A stretch of DNA of 64,000 nucleotides, from NCBI RefSeq assembly GCF_000961095.1, contig NZ_CP011058.1, positions 1,455,001-1,519,000 on the forward strand, given 5' to 3'. The DNA is from Paenibacillus beijingensis (lineage in GTDB: Bacteria > Bacillota > Bacilli > Paenibacillales > Paenibacillaceae). Below the pieces are notes generated by a model. The model saw nothing but the letters and a program-made list of their open reading frames with translations, was not told the DNA's origin and did not search any database. Below, piece after piece: positions 44,677 to 55,168 of the stretch (the stretch's first letter is position 1; every line of letters starts with the position of its first letter). A program made the position numbers and the translations under genes.

Positions 44677-46227
44677 TTACGGCTCCGGCAGCAGCCGGAC
44701 CGCTGAGGCGATCTGTTCTTCATCGGGCAGCATCGTCCCGAACTGGTCCTTGTCCTGCTGCGTCCAACTGTCGGGCGGCCCCGGCGTGACGATTGCCGCG
44801 TAGACGAGTCCGTTGGCAGCCCGTATATATACCGATTGCAGCGACTGATCCTTCCAAGCTTTCTGCACGCTGTCCCACTCATCCTGGGGAACGGCATAAA
44901 GCGTCCACATATTCGCGGCAACTCCGGATTTTTCGTTGTAATAGTCGAACGACGCGACTCCGTAAGCCTTCCCATCCGGCCGGGTCATCGCAAACAGTCC
45001 CTGCCAGCGGTTCGGAATCTGTACGGAGATTCCGTATTGATCGTTGTTGTATTCGGTGGATACGACCGTGAACGGATCCTGTCCGGCCGCCGGGGATTCG
45101 CCTTTGCCGAGCTTCTCGTTCCAGCGCACATATTGCGTCAGAAAAAAAGCGTCGCTTATCGCCGCATCCGTTTGACCCGGCGCTACGACCAGACGCGGCC
45201 ATTCCAAAATGCCGTCGCCGTTTATATCTCCACTGACAACGCTGCGCGGGTTGTTGCCGCGGGCCGCCTCGTCTTCCGCCGGGTACAGCCGTTTCAGTCC
45301 GTTATCCCACTCCACAATAATGCTCAGTCCGGAGTTCGCGCCGACCGACGCGTCGGCGATCAGCCCGTACCGGTCCGGTGTGAGCTTGCCGATGGCGATG
45401 CCGGTATACGCATTGACGCTGCCCTCGATCGCCAGCCGCGACGCCAGCTTCAAGCGCCCGCCCGAAAAATGGTATATAACGAGCTGGCTGATGCCGTTCG
45501 CATCGCTCTGCACAGCCGCAATCTCCTGCCTGTCGTCTCCGTCCACATCGCCCGCGGCAGCCGCTTGATAAGGAAAGTTGGCGAGAGGCTGCAGCACCTT
45601 GGCGCCGCTTTCGTCGCGCAGCCGGTTTTTGTCCATCGTATATAAATAAAGCATGTATTCCCATCCGAAAGCGCTCCGCCTCACGCTGCCGTTGTTGTTG
45701 TAGCAGCCGACCAGAATTTCCGGTTGTTTGTCTCCGTCCAAATCGGTTACCTTCACCCATTCGAGTCCATTGAACCGGGAGCCGGCCATTTCTCCCCACG
45801 TCGTCCACACACCCTGCTCCTGCTTCAGAATCATCAGCTTGGACAGGCCGGCATAATCCGTATAGGAAACAAGCGCTTCCGGGGCGCCGTCTCCGTCCAA
45901 ATCGACGGTACGCACCGCCTCTGTCCGGTCGCCGCGGTCCGGAAGCTGCAGCTTGCTGCCGCGGGGCAGCAGCTTGCCGACCGCAGCCGATAACGCGGCT
46001 TCGGTCTGATCGACGGCCGGAGCCTGCAGCAGATCGGCCGGTGCCGCGGTGTAGCTGCAGCCCGCTGAAACCAGCAGGCTGATCAAAGCGCTCGCGGCAG
46101 CCGCGATGCGCAGCAGCGGGCGCTTGCGGCCGAAGCTGCCGCCGCGGCCGTCCGCCGGCTGGTCCCGTTCATGCAGCAGGGCTGTCGCGATTGCCGGTCT
46201 GCGGCGCTTTTGTCCATGCGTTGCCAT
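44677..46227 (-). CDS. Lipoprotein with FG-GAP/VCBS-like repeats
   Basis: A 516-residue exported lipoprotein. A long basic lead of about 36 residues precedes the hydrophobic stretch and lipobox LVSAGC near residue 57. Several repeats of the integrin-like type carry acidic calcium-loop motifs: VDLDGDGAPEALVSY, VTDLDGDKQPEILVG, AAGDVDGDDRQEIAAV, SGDINGDGILEW. The last 150 residues are a different globular part. It is 26 bases ahead of the response regulator, so it is co-transcribed with the two-component pair and may be its extracytoplasmic sensor partner or a target. The role is inferred. Confidence 0.8.
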   Translation of the reverse strand: MATHGQKRRRPAIATALLHERDQPADGRGGSFGRKRPLLRIAAAASALISLLVSAGCSYTAAPADLLQAPAVDQTEAALSAAVGKLLPRGSKLQLPDRGDRTEAVRTVDLDGDGAPEALVSYTDYAGLSKLMILKQEQGVWTTWGEMAGSRFNGLEWVKVTDLDGDKQPEILVGCYNNNGSVRRSAFGWEYMLYLYTMDKNRLRDESGAKVLQPLANFPYQAAAAGDVDGDDRQEIAAVQSDANGISQLVIYHFSGGRLKLASRLAIEGSVNAYTGIAIGKLTPDRYGLIADASVGANSGLSIIVEWDNGLKRLYPAEDEAARGNNPRSVVSGDINGDGILEWPRLVVAPGQTDAAISDAFFLTQYVRWNEKLGKGESPAAGQDPFTVVSTEYNNDQYGISVQIPNRWQGLFAMTRPDGKAYGVASFDYYNEKSGVAANMWTLYAVPQDEWDSVQKAWKDQSLQSVYIRAANGLVYAAIVTPGPPDSWTQQDKDQFGTMLPDEEQIASAVRLLPEP

Positions 46228-46514
46228 TTCGCTCTACCTCTCCGTTCTCATTGTTGCTTCCGGCCTTCGCCAATTCCCGTAACCCACTAGACGTTCCCCC
46301 GATATCTTCGTTGAAACGGCGCCAAGTGCAGCACGCGCCTATCGCGCGGAAGCATCTGCTCATCACGAGCAATAAACCGCTCAGCGGCTTCTTGAATCCT
46401 CTCTTTTTGCTGGGCTGATCGTAGCTGTTAAGCAAAGTTAAACGTAGCTGTTTAAGAGAGTTGATCCCATCTGTTTAAGGATTTGATCATATATGAAGTG
46501 ACCTATCGTTCGAG

Positions 46515-47420
46515 TTATGGGAGCTGGTCGTACGTGACGAAGGTGTACCCTTGTTTGCGCAAATCCTGGATGAGAAGCGGCAGCAGCTCCACCGTATGCC
46601 GGATTTTGCCGCTTCCGAATGAATGCATCAGAATGACGCTGCCGGGTTTAACCTTGCAATTCACATTGTTCCGCATGACGGTGACGGAAGTACCCGCCCA
46701 GTCCCGCGTATCCACATTCCACAGCGCCAGCTCGCGCCCGCTGCTCTTCAGCTCGGCACGGACCTCGGACGAGAGCGCGCCGTATGGGGGGCGCACAAAC
46801 GTCGGCGTAAAGCCGACCGCCCTTTGTATAAGTATATCGTTATAAGCGATTTCCTGCAGTATTTTCGCCTTGGAAGCTTTCGCCAAATCAATGTGATGGT
46901 ACGTATGATTGCCGATTAAATGCCCTTCGTCCGCGATGCGCTTCAGCACATCGGGAAACTTCTTCGCTTGCGTGCCGACGACAAAAAAGCTCGCTTTGAC
47001 TTTGTACCGCTTCAAAATATCGAGTATTTCCGGCGTATACCGGCCATCAGGGCCGTCATCGAACGTTAACGCGACGACCTTCTCGCCTTTCATCACCTTT
47101 CCGGTTTCAGCCGCCCCGTCCGTCGGCTTCATCAGCTGCACCGCGGCAGCGGGAGCGGTCACAGAAGCTGGGGCGGGCGCGGCAGCGCCGCCTTTGTTAG
47201 CTGCCGCCTGCACGCCGTTGCCATTTGAAGCGGAGCTTTTGCCTGCGGCCGCTTTAAGTGAGGCGGCTCCGCCCGTTCCTGCCGAAGTTTGCTGCTGCAG
47301 CGCAGCCGCCGGCTTGAGTTCGGCGCAGCTGCTGCTGCCTGCCAATATCGTCAATGCCGCCGCTCCGGCCAGCAGCCGGCGGCGGTTCTTCATCGTGTTG
47401 GTAAAAAGCTTTATTGCCAT
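46515..47420 (-). CDS. Polysaccharide deacetylase, NodB domain
   Basis: A secreted or lipid-anchored deacetylase of 301 residues acting on peptidoglycan or chitin-like N-acetyl groups. A signal with SSSC (lipobox-like) is followed by an Ala/Gly-rich linker to about 100. The NodB motifs are LTFDDGPDGRYTPEIL (catalytic and metal Asp), HLIGNHTYHHIDL (metal histidines), VRPPYGALS and a late ILMHSF. The ATG at 47420 has AGGAG upstream; the open frame extends 12 codons further. It has no operon partner. Confidence 0.9.
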   Translation of the reverse strand: MAIKLFTNTMKNRRRLLAGAAALTILAGSSSCAELKPAAALQQQTSAGTGGAASLKAAAGKSSASNGNGVQAAANKGGAAAPAPASVTAPAAAVQLMKPTDGAAETGKVMKGEKVVALTFDDGPDGRYTPEILDILKRYKVKASFFVVGTQAKKFPDVLKRIADEGHLIGNHTYHHIDLAKASKAKILQEIAYNDILIQRAVGFTPTFVRPPYGALSSEVRAELKSSGRELALWNVDTRDWAGTSVTVMRNNVNCKVKPGSVILMHSFGSGKIRHTVELLPLLIQDLRKQGYTFVTYDQLP

Positions 47421-47564
47421 TTCTATAATTCTCCTATTCCTGCCGAATGGTTCCATCCTATCGGATCAGGATTGTCAGAGAGTTACAGATTAGTTACACC
47501 TGCTTACATCATTCGCTTCGTTTCGAGCTTTTGAAGCCCTTGCCGCGCGCTCTGCTACCGGCTG

Positions 47565-48403
47565 TCACTGCGAGCGGCGGCCGTTTGTCCGGCCCGATTG
47601 CACGAAACGTTCGGCTTCCTCCCGGGACGGCAGCTTTCCGGTGCCGCCGACGCCTTGAATCGCAATGGCCGCGCAGGCGCAGGCGAAGCGCAGCAGCTCC
47701 TCATCCTTCTTGCCGGCCAAATAGCCGCTTATAAGTCCGGCGTTGAAGCAGTCGCCCGCCCCGGTCGTATCGACCGGCTCTACCGCAAACGACGGGACAG
47801 ATAATAGAGGCTGGCCCGGGCGGAATAGCGAGGCGCCTTCCGAGCCCCGTTTGACGGCAACGGTGCGGGCATCCGCGGGCAGCTTCTCTCACGCCTCTTC
47901 CAGTGTGCGGACGCCGTAAATATGGAGCATCTCCTCTTCGCTCGGGATGAACAGGTCCGTCTCTTCAAGCAAGGCGTCAATCGGATCCCTTTGCCAGCGG
48001 CCGCTCACATCCCAGCCCGTATCGAAGGAAGTGCTGACTCCGCGGCTGCGCACGGATTGAAACAGCGGCTTCCAGTGCTCCCTCATGCCGTCCTGCAAAA
48101 AGTAGGAGCCGAAATGGACATGAGCCGCCTGCGCAAGCAGCGTCTGCGGAATATCCCCCCGAGCGAGCATCGGGATGCTGCCCGGATACGTCATCAGCCC
48201 TCTGTCCTCCGGCGTTGAAAACGACAGCGTAACGCCGGTCTTGATGTCCGGATCCGCTTTTACCGCTTCCGTATTAACGCCGAGGAGGAGCCGAGCACGA
48301 TGTCCAGCGAGTCAATCAGCTTCTCCTTGTTCCATTCAGGCAGCAAATCCGTTCCTCTCAGAATCATATCAACGTTCAGCTCTCCCAAAATGACAACCGT
48401 CAT
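47565..48403 (-). pseudogene. Decayed PfkB-family sugar kinase
   Basis: MTVVILGELNVDMILRG begins normally at 48403, but after LDIVLGSSSA the frame breaks and about 40 residues expected in the family are missing. The next frame resumes VNTEAVKADPDIKTGVTLSF and continues to IYGVRTLEEA, where an in-frame TGA (47889-47891) interrupts it. Beyond it the same frame reads EKLPADARTVAVKRGSEGAS, then PVDTTGAGDCFNAGLISGY, the catalytic PfkB signature, down to a stop at 47565. So one deletion with frameshift and one nonsense codon have inactivated it. Confidence 0.88.
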
Positions 48404-48426
48404 ATCCGTCCTCTCGCTCCTTTCCA

Positions 48427-48456
48427 GATCTCTCCGGATCTCTCCGGATCTCTCCG
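48427..48456. repeat. 10-bp tandem repeat ahead of the PfkB remnant
   Basis: GATCTCTCCG occurs three times without interruption, followed by a degenerate fourth. It lies 24 bases upstream of the kinase start, in its untranslated leader. Confidence 0.8.
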
Positions 48457-48676
48457 GTTTCTCCGGTATATCGTCTACCGGCAGCAATGCCGGCAATGTC
48501 AGAACTATTGCTTATCTCTCCATTGTAGCCCGTTTGTCCGCCGCTTGTCGATTCCTGTCGCCATGTTAAGGCGGATTTGGCGATCGATTGCCGAACGGCA
48601 TGCGGCAGCGGTCCGTTCTTGTGCTACAATAGTTGTGAGAATAAGGCGGCTGTTCGATCGCAAGGAGGCGCGCGTT

Positions 48677-49270
48677 TTGTCCCAACCGAATGTCAAAGGC
48701 AGCATGATGAAGCTGATCGTGCTCGGGATGCTGCATGAGCGGGATATGCATCCCTATGAAATATCGCTTGTCATGAAAGACCGCAATATGACGCATTACA
48801 CGAAGCTGCAGATCGGCTCGCTTTACTATGCGATCGACCAGATGGCCAAAGACGGGGAAATCGAGGTTGTCGAAGTGATCCGCAGCAAAAACCGGCCGGA
48901 CAAAACCGTCTACCGGATTACCGATCAAGGCCGGGCGATGTTTCAGCAGCTGCTGCTGGGCAAGTTCAAAGAGATCGAACCGATCTACCATCCGATGTAC
49001 GGCGCGCTCAGCTTCGCCAAATACGGCGACGCGGAAGAGCTGGCGGCCATTTTGGAGCAGCGCATTTACGAAATGAGGCATCAGGTCAATTTTTACTACA
49101 CGCTGTATGAAGATCACCGCGGCACGGTTCCCCTCGGCGGGCTGCATCTGATGATCGGGCTTTACGAGCATGCCAAAACCGAACTGAACTGGCTGCAGCG
49201 GCTGCATGCGGATGTGAAAAATAACCGGCTCGGGGAACTCGGGTCGCTCGATCTGGGCGAGGAAGAGTGA
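48677..49270 (+). CDS. PadR family transcriptional regulator
   Basis: A 197-residue regulator. Residues about 10-85 are the PadR winged helix (KLIVLGMLHERDMHPYEISL, LQIGSLYYAIDQMAKDGEIE, KTVYRITDQGRAMF). The C-terminal half is a helical dimerisation domain. The start is TTG at 48677, with AAGGAGG eight bases before it; the longer frame has no site. It has no obvious target next to it. A strong terminator follows. Confidence 0.9.
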   Translation: MSQPNVKGSMMKLIVLGMLHERDMHPYEISLVMKDRNMTHYTKLQIGSLYYAIDQMAKDGEIEVVEVIRSKNRPDKTVYRITDQGRAMFQQLLLGKFKEIEPIYHPMYGALSFAKYGDAEELAAILEQRIYEMRHQVNFYYTLYEDHRGTVPLGGLHLMIGLYEHAKTELNWLQRLHADVKNNRLGELGSLDLGEEE

Positions 49271-49295
49271 GGGGCAACGTGTGAACAATGGCGTA

Positions 49296-49350
49296 AAAAA
49301 AGAGGTCCCGCTCCGCGCTTGATCACGTGCACGGGTCGGGACCTTTTTTC
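49296..49350. terminator. Bidirectional terminator between PadR and the binding-protein gene
   Basis: AAAAAAAGAGGTCCCG and CGGGACCTTTTTTC form a stem with A- and T-runs at its ends, with a 26-base interior. It lies 36 bases beyond the convergent binding-protein stop. Confidence 0.8.
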
Positions 49351-49385
49351 ATTCATGGTTCTTCGCTTCGTATGCCTACTCCTCA

Positions 49386-50699
49386 CTACCGGGTCGCAAG
49401 TGCGAGCTGCAGCTCCTGTTCCATCATTTGAAGAGCCTCGGAGACTGTCGTCTTGTCCGCCAAAATATCGGGGATATACGTTTGTGAAACTTCATCCATT
49501 TTGGCAATAACCGGCCTCGGAAGCTCTCTTAGTTTATTGGTCATTTGGTTATTGACGCGCTCTAATTTGTAGAAGGAGCCCAGCATGTCGTCCTCATTCC
49601 CGGCAGATTGCCTTGCGGGCAGTTCGTCCGGATTCACCCGCGGGAGCATTCTTGCGTAATCCGCGCCGCACACATAGTTTATGAATTCCCAGGCGCCTTC
49701 AGGTTCTTTAGCATGCAAAGGGATTGATAAAACCTCGTTCAATGCGATGTTGTTTCCCATGTCCGGATGTTCGTTGCTAATGGGGAACGATACGATCCCC
49801 CAATCTAAATCGGGATAACGCTGTTTATTCGTTAGTAAGGTCCGGTACAACGATGAGTCATCGATCGCCATTGCGATATTGCCGCCCAAAAAAGGATGAT
49901 TTCTCTTTTGCATCACTTCGATGCTCGTCGTTTGCGATGTATCTGCATGGCTGCCGTCAAAACACGCCTGAGCTTTAAAACATTCGGTCACGTTTTGGAA
50001 CACGCCTTCCCAAGCTTTTGTACTTAACGTAAATTTTTGAGCATTGTACAAAGACAATCCGCTGCTATCCCCGATTCGGAGCGCCATCAGGAAGGGATTC
50101 GACGAATTCGGATGGTAAAACCCGATCTGTGGCGTATCGCTGCCGGCCTTGTTCGGAAATCTCTGCGCTACCGCAAATACGTCATCCCAGGTCATCAAAT
50201 CGGTCGGGAAGGGAATGTTGTTCGTTTCAAAAAGCTTTTTGTTGTAGTATAATGCCGATCCGACAAACGTAGGCGCCAATCCGTAAAGATGCCCCTGCTC
50301 ATCCTTCATTTGATCAAGAACCCCGGGAGTATAGCCGGTAAGATCAAATTTGTCTTTTTTAATCCAATCGGTGAAAGAAGCCAGCCTGCCCTGTTCTTTG
50401 AGTACCGCAAATAAATCCATTTGGAGTGACAACAGATCCGGATTTTCCTTTGTGACAAGACTTTCGACCACTTGATTTATATCTTCCCCCGGCTTTAAAT
50501 GCTCCATCACCGAGATTACGTTAAGATCATAGTTCGGATGTGTCGCCAGAAACAAGTTGCCGTATTTTTGATTAAACGTTTGTTCGTTCCAGGTGAGCAC
50601 CGATAACGTTACCGTTTCCTTTGGCTCTTGAGGCTGCTTCGTGCAACTTGTTAGAACGAATACCACTGAAAAAATGAACAGCATGACCCTTTTTTCCAT
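49386..50699 (-). CDS. Lone extracellular solute-binding lipoprotein
   Basis: A 437-residue ABC receptor. Lipobox VLTSC lies at residues 15-19 of this start, and the ATG at 50699 follows AGGGAG. The fold is the family-1 sugar-binding type (APTFVGSALYYNKKLFE, DDVFAVAQRFPNK, EGAWEFINYVCGADYA). No permease gene is adjacent, so it must serve a transporter encoded elsewhere or act as a sensor. It differs from both receptors of the 12-17 kb operon. Confidence 0.85.
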   Translation of the reverse strand: MEKRVMLFIFSVVFVLTSCTKQPQEPKETVTLSVLTWNEQTFNQKYGNLFLATHPNYDLNVISVMEHLKPGEDINQVVESLVTKENPDLLSLQMDLFAVLKEQGRLASFTDWIKKDKFDLTGYTPGVLDQMKDEQGHLYGLAPTFVGSALYYNKKLFETNNIPFPTDLMTWDDVFAVAQRFPNKAGSDTPQIGFYHPNSSNPFLMALRIGDSSGLSLYNAQKFTLSTKAWEGVFQNVTECFKAQACFDGSHADTSQTTSIEVMQKRNHPFLGGNIAMAIDDSSLYRTLLTNKQRYPDLDWGIVSFPISNEHPDMGNNIALNEVLSIPLHAKEPEGAWEFINYVCGADYARMLPRVNPDELPARQSAGNEDDMLGSFYKLERVNNQMTNKLRELPRPVIAKMDEVSQTYIPDILADKTTVSEALQMMEQELQLALATR

Positions 50700-50976
50700 T
50701 CGTCTCCCTACCCCGCCTATCATTGAAATATGCCCCCCAGATCTCTCCCTGATAATCACTAGAAGATCCAAATTTTCCCTCGGTATTGAATTCGACAAAA
50801 TGGCCTATAACCCTTTTGATTGGAAAACTCCTATCGGGGAAATTCGAATATGAGCGACCGCGTTTAGAGGTGGTTTTTGTCGCCAATGGGAGAAGTACAC
50901 TACGCTGATGCGCTAAGAAAAGCTTCGATTCGAAGCCCTTTCCACGATGAATGGCCCTGCGAAAAAAGCAGCTTTT

Positions 50977-51036
50977 CATGACGAACAGAATCATGACGAG
51001 CTGTATCATGACGAGCTGTATCATGCCGAACAGAAA
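50977..51036. repeat. Four 15-bp tandem units
   Basis: CATGACGAACAGAAT, CATGACGAGCTGTAT twice, and CATGCCGAACAGAAA run end to end. In one frame they would encode HDEQN-HDELY-HDELY-HAEQK. Confidence 0.85.
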
Positions 51037-51095
51037 GTCCATGCGCTATTTAACGTCCCCTGGCTCAAAAAAGAACGGGGGAGTACCTACTGGAG

Positions 51096-51274
51096 AGCAC
51101 TTGAAGCTCTTGGAGCACTTGAAGCTCTTGAAGCTCTTGAAGCTCTTGAAGCTCTTGGAGCACTTGAAGGACTTGAAGGACTTGAAGGACTTGAAGCTCT
51201 TGTAGCTCTTGTAGCTCTTGAAGCTCTTGAAGCTCTTGAAGCTCTTGAAGCTCTTGAAGCTCTTGAAAGACTTG
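51096..51274. repeat. 9-bp minisatellite (CTTGAAGCT type), about 20 units
   Basis: Units CTTGAAGCT, CTTGGAGCA, CTTGAAGGA and CTTGTAGCT alternate for about 179 bases, with runs of up to five identical units. Because nine is a multiple of three, every frame on both strands stays open, and long repetitive frames arise without selection. Confidence 0.9.
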
Positions 51275-51342
51275 TACCGCCCTTTTTGTTGGGCAAGCCA
51301 CATAGGAGCAAACCTTGGGGTCGTCCGCGCGTACGAGCCTTT

Positions 51343-51530
51343 CAAAACCTGCATATGTGCAGGCTTTATCGATCGAAATCGCTTATCGTGAGAAAAGCCT
51401 GCAATTGCGCAGGTATTCCAAGCTGTTAATGCCTGAACGTGCGCTTGGGCCGAAAAAAAATGTATTTTAGCAGGAATTTTCACGAGGTGGATAAATAGGC
51501 AAGAAAAAAGATGTACGATCGCAGGTTTTC
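51343..51530. repeat. CCTGCA-hairpin intergenic repeats
   Basis: CCTGCATATGTGCAGG (51348-51363) and CCTGCAATTGCGCAGG (51398-51413) are small perfect palindromes flanked by A-runs. Two degenerate relatives follow (ATTTTAGCAGG near 51470 and GTACGATCGCAGG near 51512). The spacing is about 50-60 bases. Confidence 0.6.
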
Positions 51531-51752
51531 AAAAATTGCTGATCGTACTGTGCTGCGCGACATAGCTGACTTTCGCTCGGGCAGCAGCAGAGTGCCGGAA
51601 CGTATGGCTCCGGCGGCAGCAGAAAGCCGAATCGTACGCGCTCGGTGTGCTGCGAGTTGCACCGCCATTCGTGCCGGCAGTGTGCACGAGCTGCACTCGT
51701 GAGGCGGAAGACCCGCTCCCGCCCCGAAAATTGATAAATTCGTTAATCTTTA

Positions 51753-51795
51753 TAAAAAAAAGACCGCGTTCAGGATCGCTCCTGAAACGCGGTCT
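51753..51795 (-). terminator. Terminator of the purine operon
   Basis: AGACCGCGTTTCAGG-type stem (51761-51774 with 51781-51795, one bulge) followed on the minus strand by eight T's. It lies 166 bases after the purD stop. Confidence 0.9.
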
Positions 51796-51961
51796 GCTAT
51801 CTTCAAACAATCGGGAGAGGATCAATTGTCCTTTCCCTCCCTAAATCAAAATCCAACAAGCCGGCACCGGTTCGGGACCGGGACTTCGCGCAGTTCCCCG
51901 TGCCAGGTGCGACGGCGCGTGAGGGCTGCCAACCTCATGCCCTAGCTAGCCGTAAAGGATG

Positions 51962-53230
51962 TTAGCCTTGCAGCGCCTTGGCGGCGATGTCGGTGCGGTT
52001 GTGCATTCCCTCAAAGGAGATGACGCCGACCGCTTCGTACGCGCGGGCGCGCGCCTCCGCGATGTCACGTCCGCGTCCGACGACGCCGAGCACGCGGCCG
52101 CCGCTGGTGACGACCTTCCCGTCCTTCTCCGCCGTTCCGGCGTGGAAAACGAGCGCTCCCTGCTCTTTCGCGCGCTCGAGTCCTTCAATGACGCGCCCTT
52201 TCGGGTAGGAACCCGGGTAACCTTCGGAGGCGACGATGACGCAGACGGCCGCTTCGTCTTTCCAGCGGATGTCCAGCTGTCCGAGGCAGCCGTTCAGCGC
52301 CGCCAAAATAATATCGACCAGGTCCGTTTCCAGACGCGGCAGCACGACCTGGGTTTCCGGATCGCCCATGCGCGCGTTGAACTCGATCGTCTTCGGGCCG
52401 TCCTTCGTAATCATCAGGCCGGCGAACAATACGCCGCGGAACGGACGCCCTTCGCTGACCATCGCGCTTGCCGTCGGCTTGATGATGTTTTCGATCGCGT
52501 CATCGACGATCGACTGCGGAATATGCGGCAGCGGCGTGTAAGTGCCCATGCCGCCGGTGTTCGGCCCTTTGTCGCCGTCGAATACCGGCTTATGGTCCTG
52601 CGCCGGAACCATCGCCCGCACCGTTTCGCCGTCGACGAACGCGAGGATGGACATTTCCTGTCCTTCCAAAAACTCCTCGATGACAACCTGGTCGCCGGAG
52701 CTGCCAAACACTTTGCCGACCATCATGTCGCGCAGCGCCGCTTCAGCCTCTTCCATCGAGTAAGCGACCGTGACGCCTTTGCCCGCCGCCAGACCGTCGG
52801 CCTTGACGACGACCGGCACGCTTTGCGCGCGCAAATATTCGAGCGCCGGCTCGAATTCCGTAAACGTCTCGTATTTCGCCGTCGGAATGTTATATTTGCG
52901 CAGCAGATTTTTCATAAATATTTTGCTGCCTTCGATTTCCGCCGCGTTTTTGCGCGGGCCGAACGTCGGGATGTTCTCCGCTTCGAACGCATCGACGATG
53001 CCGTCCGCCAGCGGATCGTCGGGACCGACGACGACGAGATCGATCGAGGCGTCCTTCGCGAACTGGATCAGCTCGCTGAATTGATTGACCGCGATCGGCA
53101 CGCATTCCGCCAGCTCGGCGATGCCGGCATTGCCCGGCGCGCAGTAAATTTCCTTCACTTTGTCGCTTTTCGCAAGCGACCAGACGATGGCGTGCTCGCG
53201 CCCGCCGCCGCCGATAACGAGAATTCTCAC
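51962..53230 (-). CDS. purD: Phosphoribosylamine-glycine ligase
   Basis: Second step of purine synthesis: joins glycine to phosphoribosylamine using ATP. The 422-residue ATP-grasp protein begins MRILVIGGGGREHAIVWSL. It shows VVGPDDPLADGIVD near 75, VVVKADGLAAGKGVTVA near 145, VIEEFLEGQEMSILAFVDG near 185, DHKPVFDGDKGPNTGGMGTY near 211-230 and a late EFNARMGDPETQ. Last gene of the pur operon, 40 bases after purH. Confidence 0.97.
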   Translation of the reverse strand: MRILVIGGGGREHAIVWSLAKSDKVKEIYCAPGNAGIAELAECVPIAVNQFSELIQFAKDASIDLVVVGPDDPLADGIVDAFEAENIPTFGPRKNAAEIEGSKIFMKNLLRKYNIPTAKYETFTEFEPALEYLRAQSVPVVVKADGLAAGKGVTVAYSMEEAEAALRDMMVGKVFGSSGDQVVIEEFLEGQEMSILAFVDGETVRAMVPAQDHKPVFDGDKGPNTGGMGTYTPLPHIPQSIVDDAIENIIKPTASAMVSEGRPFRGVLFAGLMITKDGPKTIEFNARMGDPETQVVLPRLETDLVDIILAALNGCLGQLDIRWKDEAAVCVIVASEGYPGSYPKGRVIEGLERAKEQGALVFHAGTAEKDGKVVTSGGRVLGVVGRGRDIAEARARAYEAVGVISFEGMHNRTDIAAKALQG

Positions 53231-53270
53231 ACTGTATTCCTCCTAAGCATAAGCCCGGCTTCGCGGACGA

Positions 53271-54818
<1,548 letters not shown>

Positions 54819-55168
54819 GCTTGATCTCCCTTCGAAAATGTTGGCGGGTAGCGGGGCGCTGCGCGGACAGGCTTGATCTTCCGATCGCTCTTGCAGCCGG
54901 ATTTTTTCCAATTTATTTGAAAAGGGTAAAAATCCGCCTACAAATGCGACCGCTGGCGCTTCTACAGATTCAAACCTGCCCGCTCCGCTCCAATCCCGGC
55001 GTAGTTAAACAGTACTTTAAGAGCAAACGATTAAAGTCAATTATGTTTCTTTCATCAGATCCGTAAGGCAAGCGAACCTCTCGCGCAGCCAATCCTGCCT
55101 GTCTTCCCAAGAAAAAGTACAGCGCAGCGGCTGACTTGTGACTGGAGAAGCGGCAGCGGCCACTTTTT
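54819..55168. other. Gap between purN and purH carrying a fold-back element
   Basis: This 350-bp gap inside the purine operon holds element copy A (54855-54990). The rest, 54991-55168, shows no gene and no clear promoter. In most Firmicute pur operons purN and purH nearly touch. Confidence 0.6.
54855..54990. repeat. Dispersed fold-back element, copy A
   Basis: Reads GCTGCGCGGACAGGCTTGA, CTTCCGATCGCTCTTGCAGC, CGGATT, then AATCCGCCTACAAATGCGAC, CGCTGGCGCTTCTACAG and CAAACCTGCCCGCTCCGCTC. The ends are mutually complementary (CAGGCTTGA with TCAAACCTG), and the inner CGGATTTTT pairs with AAAAATCCG. Confidence 0.75.

Larger units (their letters stand above)
50700..51752. other. Gene-free repeat-rich stretch
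   Basis: About 1.05 kb between the lone binding-protein gene and the purine terminator contains the 15-bp, 9-bp and CCTGCA repeats. A 160-codon plus-strand frame (50947-51429) spans the first two, but it has no ribosome site and non-repeat parts without recognisable features, so I do not call it a gene. Confidence 0.6.

Noticed and set aside
51096..51274. Possible CRISPR array
   Set aside because: Units are 9 bases with no spacers, and no cas gene is present.
51046..51483. Long minus-strand repetitive frames (FKSFKS, ASRASR, LQELQE)
   Set aside because: All arise from the 9-bp repeat, whose length keeps every frame open; no start site or flanking domain supports translation.
51343..51530. 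Possible short CRISPR array of CCTGCA palindromes
   Set aside because: Palindromes are only 16 bases, two of four are degraded, and the intervening sequences are not of uniform length.
54819..54911. A 31-residue longer N-terminus of PurH
   Set aside because: It extends into the fold-back element and lacks a ribosome site; TIRRALISVSDKTG is the normal start.
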